Shown here: positions 1 through 7,292 of the stretch, in pieces
Position numbering within the stretch: position 1 is the stretch's first letter
How the letters are laid out: each line of letters starts with the position of its first letter
DNA from: JBCCFW01 sp039029535
GTDB taxonomy: Bacteria; Acidobacteriota; JBCCFW01
NCBI GenBank assembly: GCA_039029535.1
Contig: JBCCFW010000090.1
Span: forward strand, 1-30,283
Direction of reading: 5' to 3'
Length of the DNA stretch: 30,283 nt
The notes under the pieces: generated by a model
Databases searched by the model: none
What the model saw: only the letters and a program-made list of their open reading frames with translations
Told to the model about the DNA's origin: nothing
Program-made: the position numbers and the translations under genes

Positions 1-11
1 CCCTTGGGAAA

Positions 12-28
12 CCCCGGGCCGCCCGGGG
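12..28. other. GC-rich perfect inverted repeat at window edge
   Basis: CCCCGGG, a CCG loop, then CCCGGGG form a perfect 7-bp hairpin about 120 bases before the first gene. It could be the tail of a terminator for an upstream gene or a regulatory hairpin. No T-tract follows and GC-rich DNA makes such repeats common, so the assignment is weak. Confidence 0.3.
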
Positions 29-148
29 GCGCCCGCTCGCCGGGAGGGGAGTCGTTCGCGGTCCCCTTCGCGGTCCCGCGTTACCTCCGTTCTTTGCGAT
101 TGCGGCGCGAGAGGTCATGCTCGGCTCCGGTGGAGGACCGGAGAGCCC

Positions 149-712
149 ATGACCGCGCGCGAGGAACAGCTCGACGGCCTGCTCGAACGTCTGGGCAAGG
201 ACGACGGCAGCGCCGCCAACGAGCTCATGCCCCACGTCTATGACGAGCTCCATCGGCTCGCCCGTGGGGTCTTTCGCTCCGAGAGTGCGGGGCACACGCT
301 GCAGCCAACGGCCCTGGTCCACGAGGCTTTCCTTCAGCTCGTCGGCCACACTCGCACGCGCTGGGCTGGCCGCAGTCACTTCCTCGCCGTCGCCGCGCTC
401 GTCATGCGACGGCTCCTCGCCGAGCACGCCCGCAAGAAGCAGGCGCTCAAGCGGGGGGGCGGCTGGCAACGCGTGACGCTCGATGGCCTGGGCGAGGCCG
501 CGGCAGCGGGCGAGCTCGACGTCCTCGATCTCCACGAGGCCCTCGAAGAGCTCGCGGCCCTCGACGAGCGTCAGGCCCGCATCGTCGAGTACCGCTTCTT
601 CGGCGGGCTGACCGTGGTCGAGATCGCCGAGGTCCTCGAGCTCGGCACCACGACGGTGCAGGACGAGTGGGCCGTGGCCAAGGCCTGGCTCCACGACCGA
701 CTCGACGCCTGA
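149..712 (+). CDS. ECF-type RNA polymerase sigma factor (TIGR02999-like)
   Basis: This is a 187-residue sigma-70 family protein of the ECF subgroup typical of Planctomycetes, Verrucomicrobia and Acidobacteria. Region 2 is seen around residues 25-90, with the family-typical stretches ELHRLA, HTLQPTALVHEAFL and RSHFLAVAA followed by RRLLAEHAR. Region 4 follows near residues 130-185 (ALDERQARIVEYRFFGGLTVVEIAEVL). The start is an ATG with a purine-rich GGAG upstream. The gene ends 13 bases before a Hanks-type kinase with a WD40 domain, a pairing common in this group, in which the kinase is thought to control or be controlled by the sigma factor. That functional link is inferred; the family call is firm. 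Confidence 0.93.
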   Translation: MTAREEQLDGLLERLGKDDGSAANELMPHVYDELHRLARGVFRSESAGHTLQPTALVHEAFLQLVGHTRTRWAGRSHFLAVAALVMRRLLAEHARKKQALKRGGGWQRVTLDGLGEAAAAGELDVLDLHEALEELAALDERQARIVEYRFFGGLTVVEIAEVLELGTTTVQDEWAVAKAWLHDRLDA

Positions 713-725
713 GGACGAGCTTCTC

Positions 726-3700
726 GTGACCGACCGTGAGCGAGCACGGGCCGAGCATGCCCTGGTCTCCCGGCTGTTCAAGACGGCGCAAGGGCTCCCT
801 CCGGATGAGCAAGAAGCGTTCCTCGACCGCGAGCTTCCCGAGGGCGGTGAGCTGCGAGACAGGGTTCGACGCATGCTCGGGCACGACCTGAAGGGCGGTC
901 CCCTGGACCGCTCGATGCTTCCCGACCGCGCACGGCAACAAGCGGTCGCTGCGAGCGACGGTTCCTTCGAACACCGACCCGGACCGGCGCGAGCTCCCGA
1001 GGCCATCGCGGGTCACCGCATCATCCGCTGCCTGGGGCGGGGCGGGATGGGCGTGGTCTACGAAGCCGAGCAGGACACTCCTCGACGACGCGTCGCCCTC
1101 AAGGTCCTGCGACAGTCGCTGCCCGACGACGCGACCGTCCGTCGCTTCGTCCGCGAGATCGAGCTCCTCGGTCGGCTTCGTCACCGGGGCATCGCGCAGG
1201 TTCACGGTGCGGGATGGACGGCTGCTGGAGAGCAGGGGGACACGTCCCAGCCCTGGTTCTCCATGGAGCTGGTCGATGGCCTGCCCCTCGATGAGCACTG
1301 CGCAACGCACGAGCTCTCGGTTCCCGAGCGCCTGGCCTTGGTCGCGCGGATCGCCGACGCGCTCCATCACGCTCACGAGCAGGGCGTCATCCATCGCGAC
1401 CTCAAGCCCGCCAACATCCTGGTCGATCGCGAGGGTCAGCCCCGGCTCCTCGACTTCGGCGTCGCGGGCCTCGCCAGCTCGGCGAGAGACGAGGCGACTC
1501 GGCTGACCAGCACGGGCATGCTCATCGGCACGCTTGCCTACATGGCGCCCGAGCAGGTGAGCGGGCGGACCTCGGACACGGGTCCTGCAACCGATGTCTA
1601 CGCTCTCGGAGTGCTTCTCCACGAGCTCCTGACGGGGCGTCCTCCCCTGGACATCGAGGGCCTGTCGTTCCCCGAGGCGGCCCGACTCATCTCGGAGGTG
1701 TCACCGCGCAGCTTGGCGACGGTGAGCACGGACCTGCAAGGCGACATCGACACGATCGTCTCCAAGGCGCTGTCCAAGGAACCGGAGCGTCGCTATGCGA
1801 GTGCCGCAGCGCTGGCCGCCGACATCCGTCGTCATCTCGCCCACGAGCCCTTGCTAGCGAGGCCGCCGAGCACCTGGTACCAGGTCTCCAAGTTCGCCAG
1901 GCGTCACCGCACCCTGGTCGGAGGCGTCACCGCGACGCTCCTGGCCTCGCTCATCGGGATGGGCGTCGCGATCCACCTGGCCGTGCAGGCGCGCCGCGGC
2001 GAGCGGGCCGCAGTGGAGGCCGCCTATCGAGCCCAGGTGGTCGCGGCCGCCAGCGCCCTGGCGAATCGGCAGGGCTCGTCGCTGCGTCGCTATCTCGAGG
2101 ATTCGCCTGCGGGCCTGCGTGGATTCGAGTGGCAGTACCTTCACGCGGCTTCCGACTCGAGCTGGCGTCACGTGACCTTGCCCGAGGCCGCACGTCCGAG
2201 GAGCCTAGGCGAGCATCACGTCGACTTCGTCACCGTCGAAGGCGACCGCGCCCTTCGTCACGACTGGTCGACCGGGCGCACGAGCGAGATCGGCTACCGC
2301 GACCCGGACGCCGGCGAAGTGCTGGCCGTCGCCGACGGCCAGGAGCTGCTGGTGGCCGGGTTGAGCTTCGCTCCCGGCAGCCCGCCGCCGATGCTCGTCG
2401 ACCTGGAGACGGGAGAGCCGGTCACGGAGATCCGTCGCTGTGGAGACGGCTCACGGGGATCGCGCTTCGCGGACGTGCACGGTGACCTGGCACTCGAGCT
2501 CGGTGGCTCCGAGCTTCGCTGGGCGGGAGCCTGTGACTGGCGCCGGGGTGAGCTCTCTTGGAGAACGACGCACTGCCGCTTCCGGCACGCCGGTCTGAGC
2601 CCTGACGGTGGCAGCATGTGGATGCGCTGCGATCCCGGTCACCTGAGAGTCCACGACTTCCAGAGCGGTGAGCTCATCGGCGATGTCACGGACGCGACCC
2701 TGGGCGAGACCCTCGCAGGCGTCACCGTGAACGCCGATCAGAGCCAGCTTCATGTCTCGACCTTCGAAGGCAGCCTCCGAACCTGGTCGCTCCCCGAGGG
2801 CGAGCTGCTGTTCGAGGTGACCGGCTTGCCGGCACGTCAGGTGAGCTTGAGTCACGATCCCATCGGGGACCGCCTCACCACCGTGGGTGCGGACGATCGG
2901 ATCACCGTTTGGGAGGCGGGCCTCTCGGCACCCCGCCAGCTTCTCGGCCACGACAGCCGAGTGCTCGGCTCCTTGCTCGAGGGAGACCGCCTGGTCACCG
3001 CGGACGCTGGCGGCGTGCTGCGTGAGTGGGACCTCGGCGTGGCTCTCCCGGGCGCGCTCCGCGGTCATGAGAGCTTCGTCTATGGCGTGAGTTGCTCACC
3101 TGACGGACGGCTCCTCGCCTCGGTCAGCTGGGACGGCAGCGCTCGCCTCTGGTCCCTGGCGACCGGGGCCCTCCAGCAGGTCCTTCGTCCCGACGGCAAG
3201 CACTCCAATCTCAAGTCGGTCGCATTCAGCCCGGACGGTCGCTACCTGGCGGTGGAGGGCGACACCGGTGTCTGGCCACGCCGGGTGGACCTCTTCGACT
3301 TGCACCTTGGAGAGCAGGTGACCAGCAGCGAGCCCATCCGGAACGCGACCCAGCGCGAGGACCTCGCGAGGATCACGCATCATCCGCGTGGTTGGCTCAT
3401 CGGACAGCGGCAACGCTTGACGTTCCTCGAACACCGGAGCCTGATGCCGCTAGGAAGAGTCGGAGAGCTCGCCGGCCCCTTCGTCGTGATGTCCGATCAG
3501 CGGCGCATCATCGCCGCTGAGGACTTCACCAGGCTCGTGGTCTTCGACCTCGACGCCGACCGAGTCGCGCAGGTGTTGGAGTCCGACCACGGCCCCTTCA
3601 AGGTGATCGCGCTCGGCCCCGACGACGACCTGGTGGCGACCGGTGGCACGCAGGTGCGGGTCTACGATCTCGCGAGCAGCTCGATTCTCCACGAGATTCC

Positions 3701-3983
3701 GGGACGCGGTAGCCGCACGCTGTCCCTCGCCTTCTCGCCCGACGGCATGCGGCTGGCTTGCGGCGACAACGACGGCGGGATCCGCCTCTTCGACACTGCC
3801 TCCTGGGTCGAGCTCGTTCGACTCGAAGGTCACCGCGGTCACGTCATGTCGCTGGTGTTCAGCCCCGACGGTCGAGACCTGATCTCCGCCTCCACCGATC
3901 GAACGGTCCGGATCTGGAGCACGCGCTCGACGGCTGAGCGAGTGCGAGCCTGGAGTGAGGGAGAGCTGGGTGCCCTCCCCTGA
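726..3983 (+). CDS. Membrane Ser/Thr protein kinase with C-terminal WD40 repeats
   Basis: This 1085-residue Hanks-type kinase starts at GTG, with GAGGACGAG as the likely ribosome site. Residues 1-50 form a short helical region often seen before planctomycete kinases. The kinase domain spans about 97-370. It shows the glycine loop at G104 (GRGGMG), the catalytic lysine K126 (VALK), the HRDLKPAN loop with D225, DFG at D243, and an APEQ activation segment. One transmembrane helix lies near 398-420, so the kinase faces the cytoplasm and the remainder lies across the membrane. From about residue 460 to the end is a beta-propeller region. The clearest WD40 units are near 780-812 and 1033-1065, with the pattern GH-SPDG-LLAS-D-RLW. 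All catalytic residues are present, so an active kinase is likely; the sensed ligand and the targets are unknown. It follows the ECF sigma gene by 13 bases, probably in one transcript. Confidence 0.92.
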   Translation: MTDRERARAEHALVSRLFKTAQGLPPDEQEAFLDRELPEGGELRDRVRRMLGHDLKGGPLDRSMLPDRARQQAVAASDGSFEHRPGPARAPEAIAGHRIIRCLGRGGMGVVYEAEQDTPRRRVALKVLRQSLPDDATVRRFVREIELLGRLRHRGIAQVHGAGWTAAGEQGDTSQPWFSMELVDGLPLDEHCATHELSVPERLALVARIADALHHAHEQGVIHRDLKPANILVDREGQPRLLDFGVAGLASSARDEATRLTSTGMLIGTLAYMAPEQVSGRTSDTGPATDVYALGVLLHELLTGRPPLDIEGLSFPEAARLISEVSPRSLATVSTDLQGDIDTIVSKALSKEPERRYASAAALAADIRRHLAHEPLLARPPSTWYQVSKFARRHRTLVGGVTATLLASLIGMGVAIHLAVQARRGERAAVEAAYRAQVVAAASALANRQGSSLRRYLEDSPAGLRGFEWQYLHAASDSSWRHVTLPEAARPRSLGEHHVDFVTVEGDRALRHDWSTGRTSEIGYRDPDAGEVLAVADGQELLVAGLSFAPGSPPPMLVDLETGEPVTEIRRCGDGSRGSRFADVHGDLALELGGSELRWAGACDWRRGELSWRTTHCRFRHAGLSPDGGSMWMRCDPGHLRVHDFQSGELIGDVTDATLGETLAGVTVNADQSQLHVSTFEGSLRTWSLPEGELLFEVTGLPARQVSLSHDPIGDRLTTVGADDRITVWEAGLSAPRQLLGHDSRVLGSLLEGDRLVTADAGGVLREWDLGVALPGALRGHESFVYGVSCSPDGRLLASVSWDGSARLWSLATGALQQVLRPDGKHSNLKSVAFSPDGRYLAVEGDTGVWPRRVDLFDLHLGEQVTSSEPIRNATQREDLARITHHPRGWLIGQRQRLTFLEHRSLMPLGRVGELAGPFVVMSDQRRIIAAEDFTRLVVFDLDADRVAQVLESDHGPFKVIALGPDDDLVATGGTQVRVYDLASSSILHEIPGRGSRTLSLAFSPDGMRLACGDNDGGIRLFDTASWVELVRLEGHRGHVMSLVFSPDGRDLISASTDRTVRIWSTRSTAERVRAWSEGELGALP

Positions 3984-3992
3984 GGGGGAGGG
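3973..3992 (+). terminator. Hairpin over the kinase stop codon, terminator-like
   Basis: CCCTCCCC, loop TGAG, GGGGAGGG forms a perfect 8-bp GC stem that contains the TGA stop codon of the WD40 kinase. There is no T-tract after it, so it may act as a weak terminator or an mRNA 3'-end stabiliser rather than a classical intrinsic terminator. Confidence 0.4.
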
Positions 3993-4125
3993 GTGACCGA
4001 GCTCCTGCTGCGCGTGTTCGACTCTCGGCTTCCCTTCACCGCCGTGACTTCGTCGAGGAAGGGGCGGCGTCGAGAGGCACCGAGAAGTTGCGGCTACTTC
4101 AGGAGCGGAGCACTACACTCCTGCC

Positions 4126-4998
4126 ATGCGCTACGAAGGCCGCATCTACCGCCCGCCCAGCGAGGCGTACAGCTACATCCTGCAGGCCACCATCGGCTGC
4201 TCGTGGAACCACTGCACCTACTGCGACATGTACCGGGACAAGACGTTCCGGGTCCGCGAGCTCGCCGAGACTCTCGAGGACGTCGAGCAAGCCGGAAAGG
4301 AAGCCGGCTCCGAGGTCACCAAGGTCTTCGTCGCCGACGGTGACGCGCTCATCCTGGACCTCGACCACTGGGAGGCCATCCTGACCAAGTGTCACGAGGT
4401 CTTCCCGCGGCTCCGTCGCGTGAGCTGCTACGCGATGGCGCGCAACGTCCTCGAGAAGACCCCGGAGGAGCTGGCACGACTGAAGGAGCTCGGTCTCTCG
4501 TTGCTCTACATCGGGCCGGAGTCAGGTGATGAGAAGACGCTGAAGTCCATCGCCAAGGGTGGCACCTTCGACGAGCACGTCGCCGCAGCCCGCAAGGCAC
4601 GCGAGGCCGGGATGAAGCTCTCGAGCATCTTCCTCCTGGGGGTCGCCGGCATCGATCGCTCGGAGGAACACGCTCGGGCCTCGGCGCGATTGGTCACCGA
4701 GATGGATCCCACCTTCTTCTCGGCGCTCACCGTCACCGTCGTGCCCGGGACGCCCCTCGACAAGCTGGAGAGCAAGGGGCGTTTCGAGCTGCCCGACATC
4801 ACCGGCCTGCTTCGCGAGCTGCGCATCCTCGTCGACGAGAGCCGGCCGACCGACGCCATCTTCCGGACCAACCACGCGTCGAACTACCTGCCCCTCGCCG
4901 GTCGCCTCCCCCGGGACCGAGAGAAGCTCCTCCCGCTCCTCGACGCTGCCATCGCAGGTGACGTCCCACTCCGCCCCGAGTGGGCTCGCGGCCTCTAG
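4126..4998 (+). CDS. Stand-alone radical SAM protein
   Basis: This 290-residue protein carries a radical SAM core. The [4Fe-4S] ligands are seen as C25, C30 and C33 in IGCSWNHCTYCDMY, a CX4CX2C spacing rather than the commonest CX3CX2C. It resembles the Elp3/YgiQ-type radical SAM group in which GCSWN(R/K/H)C is typical. Later segments (LLYIGPESGDEKTL, FLLGVAGIDRSEEHA, TVVPGTPL) match the strand and SAM-binding elements of a TIM-barrel radical SAM domain. No auxiliary cluster domain or SPASM motif is visible at the C-terminus. The substrate cannot be told from the sequence. The start ATG is the first in frame after the intergenic gap, but its ribosome site is weak. The receiver gene begins 37 bases downstream, so the two may be co-transcribed. 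Confidence 0.88.
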   Translation: MRYEGRIYRPPSEAYSYILQATIGCSWNHCTYCDMYRDKTFRVRELAETLEDVEQAGKEAGSEVTKVFVADGDALILDLDHWEAILTKCHEVFPRLRRVSCYAMARNVLEKTPEELARLKELGLSLLYIGPESGDEKTLKSIAKGGTFDEHVAAARKAREAGMKLSSIFLLGVAGIDRSEEHARASARLVTEMDPTFFSALTVTVVPGTPLDKLESKGRFELPDITGLLRELRILVDESRPTDAIFRTNHASNYLPLAGRLPRDREKLLPLLDAAIAGDVPLRPEWARGL

Positions 4999-5035
4999 CT
5001 CACGCCCTTCCTGCCGATGGGTCAGTGGGGCGACC

Positions 5036-5491
5036 ATGACCACCGATTCCTCCATGACAACTCGGTCCATCCTGCTGGTGGATGACGACGAGGGCGACGT
5101 CTTCCTGACGACGCGGGCCCTCCAGCACGGCGGCCTCGCGGGCGACCTGCACCACTGCTGCAACGGACGCGAGGCCCTGGCCTTCCTCCGCCGCGAGGAG
5201 CCCTACATCGACGCGCCGAGGCCCTCCCTCGTGCTCCTCGACCTGAACATGCCCATCATGGACGGACGAGAGACCCTCGCCGCCATGAAGGCCGACCTCG
5301 ACCTGCGCACGATCCCGGTGGTGGTGCTCACGACCTCGGACGCCGAGGAAGAACGGATCCGAAGCCAGGAGCTCCAGGCCGCTTGCCACGTCCGCAAGCC
5401 CAGCGACCTGCGCCAGTTCACCCGGCTCGTCATGGCCATCAAGTGCCTGTGGCTCCCCATGCCCGACGAGGAGCCTGTCCCGGCGCCCTGA
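5036..5491 (+). CDS. Single-domain response regulator (Rcp/CheY-like)
   Basis: This is a 151-residue receiver domain with no output domain. The acidic pocket is D16-D17-D18, the phospho-acceptor is D69 (LVLLDLNMPIMDG), the conserved Thr/Ser lies in LTTSD near residue 100, and the conserved lysine is K121 (HVRKP). The pattern LLVDDDEGDVFLTTRAL and the loop before LLDLNMP match the Rcp1-type group, which is usually paired with phytochrome-like histidine kinases; no such kinase is in view. I chose the ATG at 5036 because GGGG lies just upstream and the receiver fold begins immediately. A longer frame reaches back into the radical SAM gene but has no family support. A second ATG at 5054 is possible. 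It converges on the gene that ends at 5509. Confidence 0.88.
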   Translation: MTTDSSMTTRSILLVDDDEGDVFLTTRALQHGGLAGDLHHCCNGREALAFLRREEPYIDAPRPSLVLLDLNMPIMDGRETLAAMKADLDLRTIPVVVLTTSDAEEERIRSQELQAACHVRKPSDLRQFTRLVMAIKCLWLPMPDEEPVPAP

Positions 5492-5508
5492 GCTCCAGCT
5501 CACCTGCC

Positions 5509-6237
5509 TCAGCTCACCGGTGTCGGCACCGTCGTCGCCTGGGCGTGGGCCGAGAAGCTCTCCTCGAACTCCTCCCACCACGACTCGGTCACGGAGAAGC
5601 TCGCGATGTCGGCGAGCGCGTTGAGCTGGACGAGCGCGTTGCTGCCCGCGTCCTCCTCGATGGCCGCCGAGATCCGCTTCGCGAAGCAACGGTTCACCGT
5701 GCGAAGACCCGCGTAGAGCTCGACGAGGTCCGACAGCTCCCAGTCCGGCTCGTGTCCGGCTCGCTGCCGGAAGTACTGGCCCATGAGATAGGTCGAGACC
5801 GCCCGGAACGTCGTCTCCTCCGGGCTCGCGAAGGGCTGGTGCACGTTCGTCATGGGGCGGAGGAAGTCCAGGACCGGGCAGCCGCTGGTCGCCATGATGA
5901 GACCGAAGAGCGAGGCCAGCCCGTCCTTCACCGAGCCCTCTTGGCTCGTGCAGCGCTCACCGTGTCGCACCTCGACTCGCATGGTCTCGATGGACGTCAC
6001 GTCCTTGAACGCTTCGAGCACGGGCGAGAGGTTCGCCGCCACCGGACACGGCCCCACGTCGCTGGAGCTCAGCGGGCAATTCGTGCACTGGCGAAAGCCC
6101 AGCGCCGTCCAGGCCGGCTCGTCGCCGTTGGTCGTCGCCACGAGCCGTCGGCTGGGGAGCTCGAGCTCGACCGTGACCGCGTGATGCCGGGTCTCGCCCC
6201 GCCAGAACTCGTAGGTGATCGCCGTGGTCTCGTTCAT
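5509..6237 (-). CDS. Uncharacterised protein with conserved-looking Cys cluster
   Basis: I do not recognise this 242-residue protein with certainty. It appears soluble, with no signal peptide or membrane segment. The N-terminal part is beta-rich (TYEFWRGETRHHAVTVELEL). A cysteine cluster follows near residues 50-64 (CTNCPLSSSDVGPCPVAANL, spacing CX2CX9C), and another cysteine lies in ATSGCPVLDFLRPM. The C-terminal half is helical. Proteins with a C-x-x-C-P-L...CPVA motif are annotated in places as DUF6901, but that match is from memory and unverified. The start is the ATG at 6237, with GGAG six bases upstream; a GTG at 6267 would add ten residues. It is convergent with the receiver gene, with 17 bases between them. 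Confidence 0.7.
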   Translation of the reverse strand: MNETTAITYEFWRGETRHHAVTVELELPSRRLVATTNGDEPAWTALGFRQCTNCPLSSSDVGPCPVAANLSPVLEAFKDVTSIETMRVEVRHGERCTSQEGSVKDGLASLFGLIMATSGCPVLDFLRPMTNVHQPFASPEETTFRAVSTYLMGQYFRQRAGHEPDWELSDLVELYAGLRTVNRCFAKRISAAIEEDAGSNALVQLNALADIASFSVTESWWEEFEESFSAHAQATTVPTPVS

Positions 6238-6279
6238 CCCATGCTCCAGCGGATGGGCCGTCTCCACCGGTCATGACGG

Positions 6280-6308
6280 CGAAGAGCGACTCCCGCGGAG
6301 TCTCTTCG
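6280..6308 (-). terminator. Strong bulged hairpin between two minus-strand genes
   Basis: On the plus strand CGAAGA, GC, GACTCC, loop CGC, GGAGTC, TCTTCG form a 12-bp stem with one 2-base bulge. It lies downstream of the methyltransferase-like gene and upstream of the gene starting at 6237. It may end the alpha-2-macroglobulin transcript. The lack of a T-tract leaves a structural mRNA element as the alternative. Confidence 0.45.
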
Positions 6309-6344
6309 GTGGCACGTCGGCGTGAGTTGAGCGTCCCCTGCGGC

Positions 6345-7292
6345 TCAGCGGCGCCGGGCGAGCGTGGCCCAGCGGTCCTCGGTGCGCTCCCGCCAGGGCA
6401 GGAGCCGACTCACCGCCGGACGCACGATCTGCGGCTCGACCCCCAGCGCCTCGAGCCCGTCGTGCAGCAAGTCCCGCTCCTCTCGCGTCTGGTTGAAGAC
6501 GAGCAGTCGGCCTCCGCGCGCGAGCAGCTCGATGCTGCGCGAGAGCAACGCCTCCGGACCGTGGAAGGACGCGGGCAGCCCCCAGGCGAGCAAGGCCCGA
6601 CGCGTGAGGAAGGGGAAGAACAGCGCGACGACGTCGAACGGCGCCCGCCGAGTGACGGCGAGCGGTGGCCGACGACCGTCACCGACGTGAAAGCAGGTGC
6701 TCGGCCCCGCCTGCTCGGCCCGAGCCCGGGCATGAGCCCCGACTGTTCGGAGGTCGGGCAGGGGCGAGCTCGCGTCCACCTCCAGGCCGTGGAGCTCGAC
6801 GTCCCGAGGCGTGGTCGTGCCCCAGCCCTCGAGGAAACGTCGGAAGCCGAACACCGTGCGCCACGAGCCGGTGCCGACCTCGAGGACTCGAAGGGGCCCT
6901 GAACGTGGCGGTCCGACGCCAGCGGTCACCGTCTCGAGCTGAACGAGATGATCGAGCACGTCGAGGTAGAGCGACCGCGTCGACCGTTCGTGAAGCGGCC
7001 GGAGACGATGACGCTCGCGGAGCGCGTGCTCCAGGGCCTCGGCGTCGAGACGCTCGCCCGCGGGTAGGTGTCGGAAGAGGTTCGTCTTGTCCTCGTCGAC
7101 GAGGACGACCTCACCCGACCGGCTCAGGCGGCGGCGGAGCGGGTGGGTGACGGCGTTGAGAGGGGCGAGAAGCCAGGAGGGAGAGAGCACGAGACGGTCC
7201 TCCGCGTCGTATCGGAGGACCGCCCACGGAGCTTGATCGCTACTCCACGACGACGACCGTGCTCGCGCTCCGGGCGAAGGTCTCGTCCGCAT
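6345..7292 (-). CDS. SAM-dependent methyltransferase-like protein
   Basis: This is a protein of about 315 residues. A Rossmann-like motif I is seen around E138 (LRVLEVGTGSW), followed by HGLEVDAS (motif II region), a DVVALFFPF strand and a late GGRLLVFNQTREE strand, so a class I methyltransferase fold is likely. Motif I is unusual: GTGSW replaces the GxGxG end of typical enzymes, so activity is uncertain. The N-terminal 130 residues are not recognised. The ATG at 7292 has AGGAG four bases upstream and lies inside the 3' end of the alpha-2-macroglobulin gene, giving a 53-base overlap and probable translational coupling. A GTG further in would start at the VLSPS segment. The frame stays open far upstream to 8162, but that part reads as a shadow of the larger gene. 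Confidence 0.72.
   Translation of the reverse strand: MRTRPSPGARARSSSWSSDQAPWAVLRYDAEDRLVLSPSWLLAPLNAVTHPLRRRLSRSGEVVLVDEDKTNLFRHLPAGERLDAEALEHALRERHRLRPLHERSTRSLYLDVLDHLVQLETVTAGVGPPRSGPLRVLEVGTGSWRTVFGFRRFLEGWGTTTPRDVELHGLEVDASSPLPDLRTVGAHARARAEQAGPSTCFHVGDGRRPPLAVTRRAPFDVVALFFPFLTRRALLAWGLPASFHGPEALLSRSIELLARGGRLLVFNQTREERDLLHDGLEALGVEPQIVRPAVSRLLPWRERTEDRWATLARRR

Noticed and set aside
4075..4091. Possible sigma-54 promoter before the radical SAM gene (GGCACC...TTGC)
   Set aside because: The GG-to-GC spacing is 13 rather than the required 11, so it does not fit the consensus.
4471..4486. TGGCACG sequences inside genes (also near 16085, 16863 and 23040)
   Set aside because: None is followed by TTGC or CTGC at the right distance and all lie in coding sequence.
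5489..5502. Palindrome TGAGCT-CC-AGCTCA between convergent genes as a two-way terminator
   Set aside because: The stem is only 6 bp and there is no T-tract on either side.
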